Assembly: GCA_902470895.1 (NCBI GenBank)
Contig: CABRID010000039.1
Location: forward strand, 1-18,060
Length of the DNA: 18,060 nucleotides
Source of the DNA: an uncultured Collinsella sp.
GTDB lineage: Bacteria; Actinomycetota; Coriobacteriia; Coriobacteriales; Coriobacteriaceae
Direction: 5' to 3'
The number at the start of each line of letters is the position of its first letter. The first letter of the stretch is position 1. Under the pieces are notes generated by a model. That model saw nothing but the letters and a program-made list of their open reading frames with translations, made no database searches and was not told the origin of the DNA. Shown piece after piece: positions 7,512 to 13,925 of the stretch. The position numbers and the translations under genes are program-made.

Positions 7512-8387
7512 TCAGCCAAAACGCCCCGTCAAATAATCCGCCGTGCGCGGATCGGTCGGATTCTTGAAGAGTTGCGCGGTGGGCGCGTGCTCCACCAGCT
7601 CACCCAGCAAAAAGAATGCGACCGAATCGGAGATACGCGCCGCCTGCTGCATATTGTGCGTAACGACCACGAGCGTGCAGGTCTCTTTGAGCTCGCAGGC
7701 CAGCTGCTCCACCACCAGCGTCGACACAGGATCGAGTGCCGAGGTCGGCTCGTCCATCAGCAGAATGTCGGGCTGCACGGCAAGTGCGCGGGCGATGCAC
7801 AGGCGCTGCTGCTGGCCGCCCGAAAGACCCAGACCCGACTCTTTGAGCTTGTCCTTGGCCTCGTCCCACAGGGCGGCGCGTCGCAGGGAGTCTTCGACCA
7901 GCTCGTCGAGCACGACGCGATCGCGCACACCCATACCGCGCGGCCCATAGGCGACGTTGTCGTAGATGCTCATGGGAAACGGGTTGGGGCGCTGGAACAC
8001 CATGCCCACGCGCTGGCGAAGGCGGCAGATGTCGTAGTCGCCCAGGATATCTTGACCATCGAGCGCAATCTTGCCCTCGATTCGGCAGTCCTTGATGCCG
8101 TCGTTCATGCGGTTAAAGCAGCGCAGCAACGTGGACTTTCCGCAGCCCGAAGGCCCGATGAACGAGGTAATCTGCTTGTCGCGGATCTTGATATTCACGT
8201 CCTTGAGCGCATGGTGGTCGCCATAGAACAGGTCGAGGCCCTCAACATCGATTCGCGTCGGCGAGGCGGCAAGATCCTCTGCCGTGGGGCGAGTCGCATC
8301 CCCAACCTCGCGCTCGTGCGCGGCCTCGGCCTGCGCTTTCATGAGTTCTTCAAGCTCCGTGGGCTCCACAGCCGCAGCAGCCGTCAT
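7512..8387 (-). CDS. pstB: PstB, phosphate ABC transporter ATPase
   Basis: ATPase subunit of the high-affinity phosphate importer, 291 aa. Walker A is GPSGCGKST (residues 78-86), FQRPNPFPMSIYDNV (131-145) is the characteristic PstB Q-loop region, the signature is LSGGQQQR (188-195), Walker B is ILLMDEP (208-214) and H244 is the switch histidine. The first ~43 residues are an Ala/Glu-rich extension absent from the 257-aa E. coli protein. The ATG at 8385-8387 is chosen because GGAGGT lies 7 nt upstream; a GTG five codons earlier overlaps that ribosome site. Oddly, no pstS, pstC, pstA or phoU is next to it; two-component genes lie on both sides. Confidence 0.95.
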   Translation of the reverse strand: MTAAAAVEPTELEELMKAQAEAAHEREVGDATRPTAEDLAASPTRIDVEGLDLFYGDHHALKDVNIKIRDKQITSFIGPSGCGKSTLLRCFNRMNDGIKDCRIEGKIALDGQDILGDYDICRLRQRVGMVFQRPNPFPMSIYDNVAYGPRGMGVRDRVVLDELVEDSLRRAALWDEAKDKLKESGLGLSGGQQQRLCIARALAVQPDILLMDEPTSALDPVSTLVVEQLACELKETCTLVVVTHNMQQAARISDSVAFFLLGELVEHAPTAQLFKNPTDPRTADYLTGRFG

Positions 8388-8402
8388 ACCGCATACCTCC
8401 AC

Positions 8403-8428
8403 ATCGATATCAATTCAGCAGTATCGAT
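8403..8428. promoter_or_regulatory. Inverted repeat in the pstB leader, possible operator
   Basis: ATCGATA at 8403-8409 and TATCGAT at 8422-8428 form a 7-bp perfect inverted repeat with a 12-bp gap, starting about 8 nt upstream of the pstB ribosome site. A TTGACA (complement of 8464-8469) lies upstream, with a poor TATGAG -10 candidate at 15-bp spacing (complement of 8443-8448). Position suggests control of pstB, for instance by one of the flanking regulators. Speculative. Confidence 0.35.
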
Positions 8429-8490
8429 AGTAGGAATCGCGGCTCATATGCACGTGAGCGCATTGTCAAGTGTTTGTAAGGGCACGCTGG

Positions 8491-9729
8491 CTATGCGGCG
8501 GGCAGCTCGATGGTGAATATCGTGTGTTCGGGCGTCGATTCACATGCAACGGTACCGCCGTGCGCGCATACGATCTCCTTGGCGATGGCAAGCCCCAGTC
8601 CAGCGCCGCCGCGATTGGTCGCACGCGCCGCATCCAGGCGATAGAACTTCTCAAAGATCACCTTGAGCTTAGCCGCAGGGATGGGATCGCCCTGATTGAT
8701 AAAGCGCACGCGCACGCCACCGCCGTCCCGGCGTCTGGCCTCGATCGTGATGGTCGAGCCCTCATAGCTATAGGCAATAGCGTTTTTCATGATGTTGTTG
8801 AACACGCGAGCCATTTTGTCGCCATCCACGAGCGCCGTCAGGTCCTCGCGAATATCAACTTGGACTTCCTTATGCTGCTCGTTGAGGATGGGATAGAACT
8901 CGTCAGTCACCTGAGCCAGCAGCAACCCCAGATCAACATAGCCGCGCGTGAGCACGATATCGTGGAAGTCAAAGCGCGTGATATCGAAGAACTCTTCGAT
9001 GAGCGTATCGAGCCGGTGCGCCTTGTCGAGCGCCACGCCCGTAAAGTGCGCACGTTGCTCAACCGGCAGCTCGGGAGCCTCTTGCAGCAGCGAAAGATAG
9101 CCCACCACACTGGCAAGCGGGGTGCGTAGGTCATGTGCCAAGTACGTGACCAAATCGTCCTTGCGATGCGACTCGTCACGCAGAGCTTGCTGCACCTTGC
9201 GCTCACGGTCACGCACGCGGTTAAGGGCGCCCTCGACCTCCAAGAAGTCGCCGTCGATGTTATCCCAGGTGTCGGGGTGATCGATCAGGCGATCTTGAAT
9301 ACGAGCGGCCAGCACACAATCGGCATGCTGCTCGCCCTGCTCGTAGCCCTGGTAGTACAGGGCGCGGCCACACAAGAACAGCACGCACGCGGCAAGCGCC
9401 AGCACAAAGCCAAGCATGTTGAATACAAAGCCGGCATCGAACAGCACCGGCCCTTCGATGCCGCCGAGCGCCATGGCGCCAATCGCCAACGTCATGGCCC
9501 ACGCGGCGCCGCCAATCACCACGCAGCGGCACACGATCTCAAATCGATCGATCAGCAAAAAGCCGACAAGCAGCACCGCCAAGATTCCGACGATGTTGTC
9601 GATGCCAATCAGCAGCAGGCTCAGCAAAAAGAGCAGCACCGTTGCAAGCGCGCGGTTGTCGACGACCGACCTCACGTATTCAAAGAGCCGATCGGGCACC
9701 TCGAACGCTTGCCTATCGTCTTTTGTCAT
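8491..9729 (-). CDS. VanS-like histidine kinase with four membrane segments
   Basis: Sensor histidine kinase, 412 aa. The H-box region YLAHDLRTPLASVVGYLSLL with H199, followed by QEAPELP, closely matches the VanS branch. The N-box is NNIMKNAIAYSYEG (N316) and the G2 box GGAGLGLAIAK; the G1 motif is the degenerate NQGDPI. The N-terminal part holds four hydrophobic segments (about 28-44, 46-61, 66-88, 101-121) joined by short loops. There is thus no extracytoplasmic sensor domain, unlike classical two-TM sensors. It may sense within the membrane or through a partner. ATG at 9727-9729 has GAGGAT 7 nt upstream. It follows the VanR-like gene after 26 nt. Confidence 0.9.
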   Translation of the reverse strand: MTKDDRQAFEVPDRLFEYVRSVVDNRALATVLLFLLSLLLIGIDNIVGILAVLLVGFLLIDRFEIVCRCVVIGGAAWAMTLAIGAMALGGIEGPVLFDAGFVFNMLGFVLALAACVLFLCGRALYYQGYEQGEQHADCVLAARIQDRLIDHPDTWDNIDGDFLEVEGALNRVRDRERKVQQALRDESHRKDDLVTYLAHDLRTPLASVVGYLSLLQEAPELPVEQRAHFTGVALDKAHRLDTLIEEFFDITRFDFHDIVLTRGYVDLGLLLAQVTDEFYPILNEQHKEVQVDIREDLTALVDGDKMARVFNNIMKNAIAYSYEGSTITIEARRRDGGGVRVRFINQGDPIPAAKLKVIFEKFYRLDAARATNRGGAGLGLAIAKEIVCAHGGTVACESTPEHTIFTIELPAA

Positions 9730-9755
9730 ATCAAGATCCTCACAAGCGAAAAGCG

Positions 9756-10451
9756 TTATTCGATGATGTAGCCGACGCCCCAGACGTTTTTGATAAAGCG
9801 CGGCTTTTGTGCGTCATCGCCGATCTTTTCGCGCAGGTGGCGAATGTGTACCATCACCGTATTGTTGGAGCCGGGCATAAAGTCCTCGTTCCACACTGCG
9901 CGGAACAGGTCCTCCACGGCCACCACGCTGCCGCGATGCTCGACCAGATACAGCAAGATTGAATACTCGGTGGGTGTGAGGCGCACCGGTGAACCGTCCA
10001 CCGTTATGGAACGAGCATCGCGGTTGATCTCCAAGCCGTCGAGCTGAATGGTCGGCGACTCGGCCGCCTGTGCACGGCTACCGTAGCTGGTGTAGCGGCG
10101 AAGCTGAGCGTGCACGCGCGCGATGAGCTCCAGCGGACGGAACGGCTTAACCACGTAATCGTCCGCGCCAAGCGAAAGGCCCTCGATCTTGTCTTGCTGG
10201 GCATCGCGCGCCGTCAGCATGATCACGGGATAGGTATGGCTGGAACGGATTGTACGCAGCAGCTCAAACCCATCGATATCGGGCAGCATGACATCCAGCA
10301 GCGCCAGATCGAACTCCTGCTCCAAGATTGCCTTGGCGGCATCGGCCCCGCTATAGGCAATCTGGACATCAAAGCCCTCTTTTGTAAGGTAGATACCAAC
10401 CAAGTCGGCGATGGCCTTCTCGTCATCAACTACCAAAATGCGCTCGTTCAT
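9756..10451 (-). CDS. VanR-like response regulator (OmpR family)
   Basis: DNA-binding response regulator, 231 aa. The receiver has D9-D10, phospho-acceptor D53 (LALLDVMLPDIDG), T80 and K102 (YVVKPF). The C-terminal winged helix has LTPTEYSILLYLVEHRG, NEDFMPGSNNTVMVHIRHLREKI and IKNVWGVGYIIE, a C-terminus very like VanR. ATG at 10449-10451 has AGGAG about 6 nt upstream. It is first in a two-gene unit with the VanS-like kinase and diverges from the D,D-carboxypeptidase gene, a plausible target. No vanH/A/X ligase genes are in the window, so this is not evidence of glycopeptide resistance. Confidence 0.92.
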   Translation of the reverse strand: MNERILVVDDEKAIADLVGIYLTKEGFDVQIAYSGADAAKAILEQEFDLALLDVMLPDIDGFELLRTIRSSHTYPVIMLTARDAQQDKIEGLSLGADDYVVKPFRPLELIARVHAQLRRYTSYGSRAQAAESPTIQLDGLEINRDARSITVDGSPVRLTPTEYSILLYLVEHRGSVVAVEDLFRAVWNEDFMPGSNNTVMVHIRHLREKIGDDAQKPRFIKNVWGVGYIIE

Positions 10452-10471
10452 GCGTGCTCCTCTCGCGCTCC

Positions 10472-10493
10472 ATTATGCCCGAGGGGGCGCCCG
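10472..10493 (-). promoter_or_regulatory. Candidate promoter of the VanR-like gene
   Basis: On the minus strand CATAAT (complement of 10472-10477) matches the -10 consensus at five of six positions and would give a leader of about 15 nt. No -35 is evident; where the spacer should be lies the palindrome GGGCGCCC (10486-10493). A good -10 without a -35 but with a palindrome fits a promoter that needs an activator, possibly the response regulator itself. Confidence 0.4.
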
Positions 10494-10603
10494 TCACACA
10501 CAACAAGCGTGGGTGATTAAGTCGGCCTTAAGCACCCTTGCGCCCGTTCGGGCGCGGATGTGGGCCACGCACGCACGCGATGATCGCCGACGCCGGCAAA
10601 CGA

Positions 10604-10609
10604 TATACT
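10604..10609 (+). promoter_or_regulatory. -10 box of the carboxypeptidase gene
   Basis: TATACT matches TATAAT at five of six positions. A transcript from here would begin near 10616, leaving about 33 nt before the GTG start at 10649. No good -35 is seen. Upstream, a 6-bp stem with a 4-nt loop (10540-10555) is a second palindrome in the divergent intergenic space. Confidence 0.4.
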
Positions 10610-10648
10610 CTAGTTCCAGAAGAGACCATCCCGTCGAAAGCGAAATCC

Positions 10649-11989
10649 GTGAAGTCCCTCACCTCTTTTGCAAAGCGCTCAGCCCAGCTTGCCGCCGGCT
10701 TTGTCTGCGCTATCGCCCTTGCTGCTGGCGCGCCCACCGTCGCCGGCGCCCAAGTGCTCACGACCGACAATGTTTGCGGCAAAACCGCCGATGCGCGCGG
10801 CATCACGGCCGAAAACCTGCCCGATATCGATGCGACCAATGCCCTCGTCATGGGCAAAGACGGCACCGTCTACTATGCCCGCGACGCCGATGAGCAGGTC
10901 AAGATTGCCTCGATCACCAAGGTCATGACCGCAATCCTAACCGTCGAGAATTGCAAGATGGACGAGAAGGTCACGGTGAGCAACGCCGCAGCCACCGTGG
11001 GCAATTCGACCGCCGGCTTGCTCGAAGGCGACAAGCTTACCGTGGAGCAGGCGCTGCGCGGCCTGATGATTCCCTCGGGCAACGACGCCGCCATCGTGCT
11101 CGCCGAATATGTGGGCAAGAAGATCGACCCTAAGACCAAAGACGCCGAGGCCACATTTGTGAAGGCCATGAACGAGCGCGCTAAGAAGCTCGGCTGCACC
11201 GGTACGCTTTTTGAAAACCCGCATGGTCTGGACTTTGATGAGTGGGCTGGCGATATGCACTCAACCGCACACGACGTAGCGCTGATGATGCAGGAGGCCA
11301 TGAAAAACGACACGATCCGCGAGGTCGTAGCGAGCGAGGATTCCTGGATCGAGGTCACGGGCGCCGACGGCACCGACCATTCGCATTCCATGGACACGCA
11401 TAACTATTTGCTGGGCCAAGATGGCAACATCGGTGGCAAGACCGGCACCACCGACGACGCGGGCTATTGCTTTACGAGCGCCTACAACCGCGACGGCGAC
11501 GAGATCTACACCGTTATTTTGAACTCCACCACCACCGATCAGCGCTTTACCGATACCGCCACCCTTGTCAACTGGTACTACGACCACAAGGTGACGGTCG
11601 CAATCGCCAACACGCAAGAAAAGACCGCCAACGGCAACCCGCTTATGGCGCGCATTAGTCAAACCGACTGGACGGATAAGACAATCGACGCCACGCTCGC
11701 CGACCCCGCCGCACAGGCAACGGTGTTCTCACTCGCCGGCGAAGTGACCGAAAAAGTTAGCTACGATGACCTTTCGGGCACGGTGCATGTTGGCGACAAG
11801 GTAGGCAGCGTTACGCTCAAGCAGGACGGCACCAAGGTCGCCGTCATGGACCTGGTTGCCGACGAGGAAGGCTCGGGGCCGAATCCCATTGAATGGCTGC
11901 TCGTGAAGCTCGACCGCCTGGGCCGCCGCATCGACAACCGCCCACTTGCGGCAGAGAGCGAGACCGTAGCCAAGGCTCCTGAGATGTAG
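10649..11989 (+). CDS. Secreted serine D,D-carboxypeptidase (PBP5/DacA-like)
   Basis: Penicillin-binding D-alanyl-D-alanine carboxypeptidase of peptidase family S11, trimming peptidoglycan stem peptides outside the membrane; 446 aa. The catalytic triad motifs are SITK (88-91, nucleophile S88), SGN (143-145) and KTG (264-266). I start at GTG 10649: it puts a basic N-terminus and hydrophobic core (about 11-27) first, with likely cleavage after AGA at 34, a clear signal peptide. Upstream in-frame TTG and ATG codons precede the -10 box and lack ribosome sites. A ribosome site at the GTG is weak (GAAAG). A PBP5-like C-terminal domain ends in NPIEWLLVKLDRLGRRI, which may be an amphipathic membrane-binding helix. 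Confidence 0.92.
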   Translation: MKSLTSFAKRSAQLAAGFVCAIALAAGAPTVAGAQVLTTDNVCGKTADARGITAENLPDIDATNALVMGKDGTVYYARDADEQVKIASITKVMTAILTVENCKMDEKVTVSNAAATVGNSTAGLLEGDKLTVEQALRGLMIPSGNDAAIVLAEYVGKKIDPKTKDAEATFVKAMNERAKKLGCTGTLFENPHGLDFDEWAGDMHSTAHDVALMMQEAMKNDTIREVVASEDSWIEVTGADGTDHSHSMDTHNYLLGQDGNIGGKTGTTDDAGYCFTSAYNRDGDEIYTVILNSTTTDQRFTDTATLVNWYYDHKVTVAIANTQEKTANGNPLMARISQTDWTDKTIDATLADPAAQATVFSLAGEVTEKVSYDDLSGTVHVGDKVGSVTLKQDGTKVAVMDLVADEEGSGPNPIEWLLVKLDRLGRRIDNRPLAAESETVAKAPEM

Positions 11990-12013
11990 GGCGCAAGAAT
12001 AATAAGTCCACTG

Positions 12014-12045
12014 AAAGGAGGCGTCCGAAAGGATGCCTCCTTTTT
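12014..12045 (+). terminator. Terminator of the carboxypeptidase gene
   Basis: AAAGGAGGCGTCC (12014-12026) pairs with GGATGCCTCCTTT (12031-12043) over 13 pairs with one G-T wobble, loop GAAA, then T to 12045. It lies 24 nt past the stop codon. A classic strong intrinsic terminator on the plus strand. Confidence 0.93.
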
Positions 12046-12070
12046 GAGGGTTCGAATCCCCAGCCGCCAT
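12046..12070 (+). repeat. Stray T-arm/3'-end tRNA-like fragment
   Basis: GGGTTCGAATCCCCAGCCGC at 12048-12067 reads on the plus strand like a tRNA T-arm and acceptor 3' strand, ending CCA at 12067-12069. No 5' half precedes it, since the carboxypeptidase terminator directly abuts it. It is an inverted copy relative to the minus-strand tRNA-Ser and lies just past the second terminator (12081-12106) as read on the minus strand, the same position as the inverted T-arm past the first one. Confidence 0.7.
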
Positions 12071-12080
12071 TCTTGATAAT

Positions 12081-12106
12081 AAAAAAGGGCCCCAAATGGG
12101 ACCCTT
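12081..12106 (-). terminator. Terminator of the duplicated tRNA-Ser 3' end
   Basis: On the minus strand AAGGGTCCC (12106-12098) pairs with GGGGCCCTT (12093-12085), including a T-G wobble that would be an A/C mismatch on the other strand, so the minus strand is the folding one. The T-run is 12086-12081. It resembles the true tRNA-Ser terminator at 12271-12296 and lies at the same distance from a CCA end. Confidence 0.85.
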
Positions 12107-12120
12107 CTTCAAATTCGTAC

Positions 12121-12256
12121 TGGCGGAGAGCTGGGGATGTCCGGGCACGCTGCGCATGCCCTCCGGCTTCAAAGCCTGGCAGCTTTTCTCCCACGGGCTA
12201 CAAACGCTTTCGCGTTTGCTTAACGCCCGTGCCCTCTCGGGTTCGAATCCCCAGCT
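12121..12256 (-). repeat. Decoy tRNA-Ser 3' end plus structured element and inverted T-arm
   Basis: 12121-12138 repeats the last 18 nt of tRNA-Ser (CCA, discriminator, acceptor and T-stem), then diverges. 12239-12256 is an 18-nt perfect inverted copy of the tRNA-Ser T-arm region (12319-12336). Between them is a GC-rich element with a nested hairpin: 12192-12198 with 12225-12231, enclosing 12201-12207 with 12212-12218 (loop TTTC). It also has GGGCA/TGCCC at 12143-12147 and 12157-12161. It cannot fold as a tRNA and keeps no 5' half. A related element is at 16814-16905. Confidence 0.75.
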
Positions 12257-12270
12257 AACGTGGTTCAACT

Positions 12271-12296
12271 AAAAAAGGGCCCCTTTCGGAACCCTT
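12271..12296 (-). terminator. Terminator of tRNA-Ser
   Basis: On the minus strand AAGGGTTCC pairs with GGGGCCCTT (two T-G wobbles), loop GAAA, followed by six T ending at 12271. It begins 14 nt after the tRNA CCA end. Confidence 0.9.
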
Positions 12297-12310
12297 CTTT
12301 AAAGTCTTAC

Positions 12311-12401
12311 TGGCGGAGAGCTGGGGATTCGAACCCCAGATGCCCTTTTGGGGCATACTCGCTTAGCAGGCGAGCACCTTCGGCCTCTCGGTCAGCTCTC
12401 C
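12311..12401 (-). tRNA. tRNA-Ser(GCU), reads AGC/AGU
   Basis: Full cloverleaf of 91 nt with encoded CCA. Acceptor GGAGAGC pairs with GCTCTCC, discriminator G. The anticodon arm is CTCGC-CTGCTAA-GCGAG, anticodon GCT. A long variable arm (ATGCCCCAAAAGGGCAT) marks a class II serine tRNA. The T-arm is TGGGG-TTCGAAT-CCCCA. It has its own promoter and terminator. Confidence 0.97.
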
Positions 12402-12415
12402 GTAACAGCCGTTCT

Positions 12416-12444
12416 ATAGTAACCAAACAGCCAAGGATGGGCAA
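12416..12444 (-). promoter_or_regulatory. tRNA-Ser promoter
   Basis: On the minus strand -35 TTGCCC (complement of 12439-12444) and -10 TACTAT (complement of 12416-12421) are separated by exactly 17 bp. The -10 ends 14 nt before the mature tRNA 5' end. Confidence 0.75.
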
Positions 12445-12493
12445 GGGGGAATTTTGGAGCGATTCCGATTTGCCAGTAGACGTCTCAGCCAAT

Positions 12494-12633
12494 CATCTCA
12501 ATTTGTAACAGTTACAGGCCGAATCTTCGTCCAAATGTTACAGATTTAGACAAACAGTCAGCGCCATCCGCAAATGTCTCAATCTGAAACACCTGCATGC
12601 CGTAATCCCCTCTAGATGTTACAGATTGAGACA
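12494..12633. repeat. Four 17-bp motifs in alternating orientation
   Basis: Consensus TGTTACAGATTGAGACA. Copies lie at 12494-12510 (minus), 12536-12552 (plus), 12575-12591 (minus) and 12617-12633 (plus). The fourth is the consensus itself; copies two and three differ from it at one base each and the first at two. Centres are 42, 39 and 42 bp apart. The array lies between the ATPase 3' end and the tRNA-Ser promoter. It could be operator sites on one helical face, or an array-like repeat; function unknown. Confidence 0.8.
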
Positions 12634-12681
12634 AAGATGCGGGGGCAACCACAGCGGCGGCGTCGATGCCTCCAGTCTTTA

Positions 12682-13764
12682 TTAGTCCGCTCGAATGGTC
12701 TCCAACAGATAATCGCGCATGTACGGAATTGCAAACGAAACACAGCCGTAGCCGGCAGGCTCAATCAGTCCCGTATCGATCAGACGTTTGCGATACGACC
12801 CGACTTTATTCGCCGGCAATCCCATCTTTTTGGCAATATCACCGTTCGTAATCTCGCCGCCTTCGCATTGCGCCATCGCCGCGAGATATTGAAACTGCCG
12901 CTCCGACACCCTGCGCAGCGCGGGGGCAATCACCATGGCATTGAAACTATCAAGAGCCGCCTGGACACCCTTGCGAGCCGCCTCTTCACTCACGCTCTCC
13001 GACCCGCTGCGCGCAGCAACCTGCCAAGCGTAATATCCGACCAACTGGACCATAAAGGGATAGCCTGCCGAAGCCTTTGTTAAAAGCTCAGCAACGCCTT
13101 CGTCGAGTTCCTTGCCCGCACGCCTCATCGTATCCTCAAACGATCCGCCGACTTCAAAATCTGAAAGCCGCGTGAGCTCGATATGCTTCGCCCTCTGAAG
13201 GAACGTCAACGTATCATCCACCACCACGCCATCCACCGAGGTTGGCAAACCAGCGAATGCAAAGGCGACATTCGCCCCTTGGCGAATCAAGAGCTGCATT
13301 TCATTACCCAGCTCGCGCATTTCCTCAGTTGAGGCGTCCTGAATCTCATCGAGTGTGATGAGCAAACCACCTCGCTTCGCGGCATCGTACATCGCCTCCC
13401 CCAGATGAGAGGCTGACTTCGACAGCTCTACGGAGCCAAGGCTGACTCCTAAAATCGATGGGGAAATCGACATTGATGCAAGACGAACATTTCGCTGCAG
13501 AGCCTCGAGAATTCTGTCGCAAAAACCGGCATTTGAGGCGACGTCGACAACCTCGAATCCTTTTTTGCGCGCAAGATCGCCCAATGCGTTGAGGAGCACC
13601 GTTTTACCCGTGCCTCGGACACCCGAGATGCGCATGAGTCGATCGGGGGCACCAGGGCCATTCTCAAGAGCTTCGGCAAAGTCATCCAAAACAGCGTCGC
13701 GTCCGATAAGCTCAGGTGGATTCATGCCCGCTGTTGGCTTAAAGGGATTAATAGCTTTTGACAT
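12682..13764 (-). CDS. AAA-type ATPase with C-terminal winged helix
   Basis: Predicted P-loop ATPase of 360 aa, of the AAA_16/archaeal-ATPase or Orc1/Cdc6-like type. The N-terminus PPELIGRDAVLDDFAEAL is the usual start of this fold. Walker A is GVRGTGKT (48-55), Walker B LLITLDEIQD (134-143), and a sensor-1-like AFAFAGLP lies at 167-174. Residues about 285-355 look like a winged helix (ITNGDIAKKMGLPANKVGSY, then LIDTGLIEPAG). The ATG at 13762-13764 has AGGAGG just upstream; a start 15 codons earlier would lie within the heptamer array. It may bind DNA or signal, but no partner gene is adjacent and its role is unknown. Confidence 0.85.
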   Translation of the reverse strand: MSKAINPFKPTAGMNPPELIGRDAVLDDFAEALENGPGAPDRLMRISGVRGTGKTVLLNALGDLARKKGFEVVDVASNAGFCDRILEALQRNVRLASMSISPSILGVSLGSVELSKSASHLGEAMYDAAKRGGLLITLDEIQDASTEEMRELGNEMQLLIRQGANVAFAFAGLPTSVDGVVVDDTLTFLQRAKHIELTRLSDFEVGGSFEDTMRRAGKELDEGVAELLTKASAGYPFMVQLVGYYAWQVAARSGSESVSEEAARKGVQAALDSFNAMVIAPALRRVSERQFQYLAAMAQCEGGEITNGDIAKKMGLPANKVGSYRKRLIDTGLIEPAGYGCVSFAIPYMRDYLLETIRAD

Positions 13765-13782
13765 TCGACCTCCTCTGCCAGT

Positions 13783-13836
13783 TTTAACAACTTTAACAAA
13801 GTTTAGCAACTTTAGCAGAGTTTAACAGTTTTAGCA
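13783..13836. repeat. Six TTTARCA heptamers spaced 9-10 bp
   Basis: TTTAACA or TTTAGCA begins at 13783, 13792, 13802, 13811, 13821 and 13830, steps of 9, 10, 9, 10 and 9 bp. On the coding strand it reads as repeated TGYTAAA, ending about 12 nt before the ATPase ribosome site. It is AT-rich within GC-rich surroundings. It could be an operator array, an RNA-binding array in the leader, or simple slippage. Confidence 0.8.
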
Positions 13837-13925
13837 GGCTCGGCGGCTTTATGCCTTACCGATTCTGTCGGGTCCTCCCGCCCGCGCCGATACAAATAGC
13901 GCGGTGCGGCCCCTCTATATCGCCC

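Noticed and set aside
7506..8516. 336-codon plus-strand open frame
   Set aside because: Antisense of pstB, whose ATPase motifs are all in the minus frame.
8491..10451. Vancomycin resistance cluster
   Set aside because: Only the regulator-like pair and a serine carboxypeptidase are present; no ligase, dehydrogenase or VanX-type dipeptidase is in the window.
12121..12256. Possible tRNA-Sec or other unusual tRNA, because CTTCAAA resembles a UCA anticodon loop
   Set aside because: The flanking stem has mismatches, the acceptor ends do not pair as a cloverleaf, and the related Arg-locus element lacks the triplet.
12260..12508. Small frame reading through tRNA-Ser, and similar frames at 16679-16879 and 16876-17154
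   Set aside because: They translate tRNA complements and terminators; phrases such as GFEPRS and AGDSNPR are typical of such false proteins.
12494..12633. CRISPR array
   Set aside because: Repeats alternate orientation, are only 17 bp and there are no cas genes nearby.
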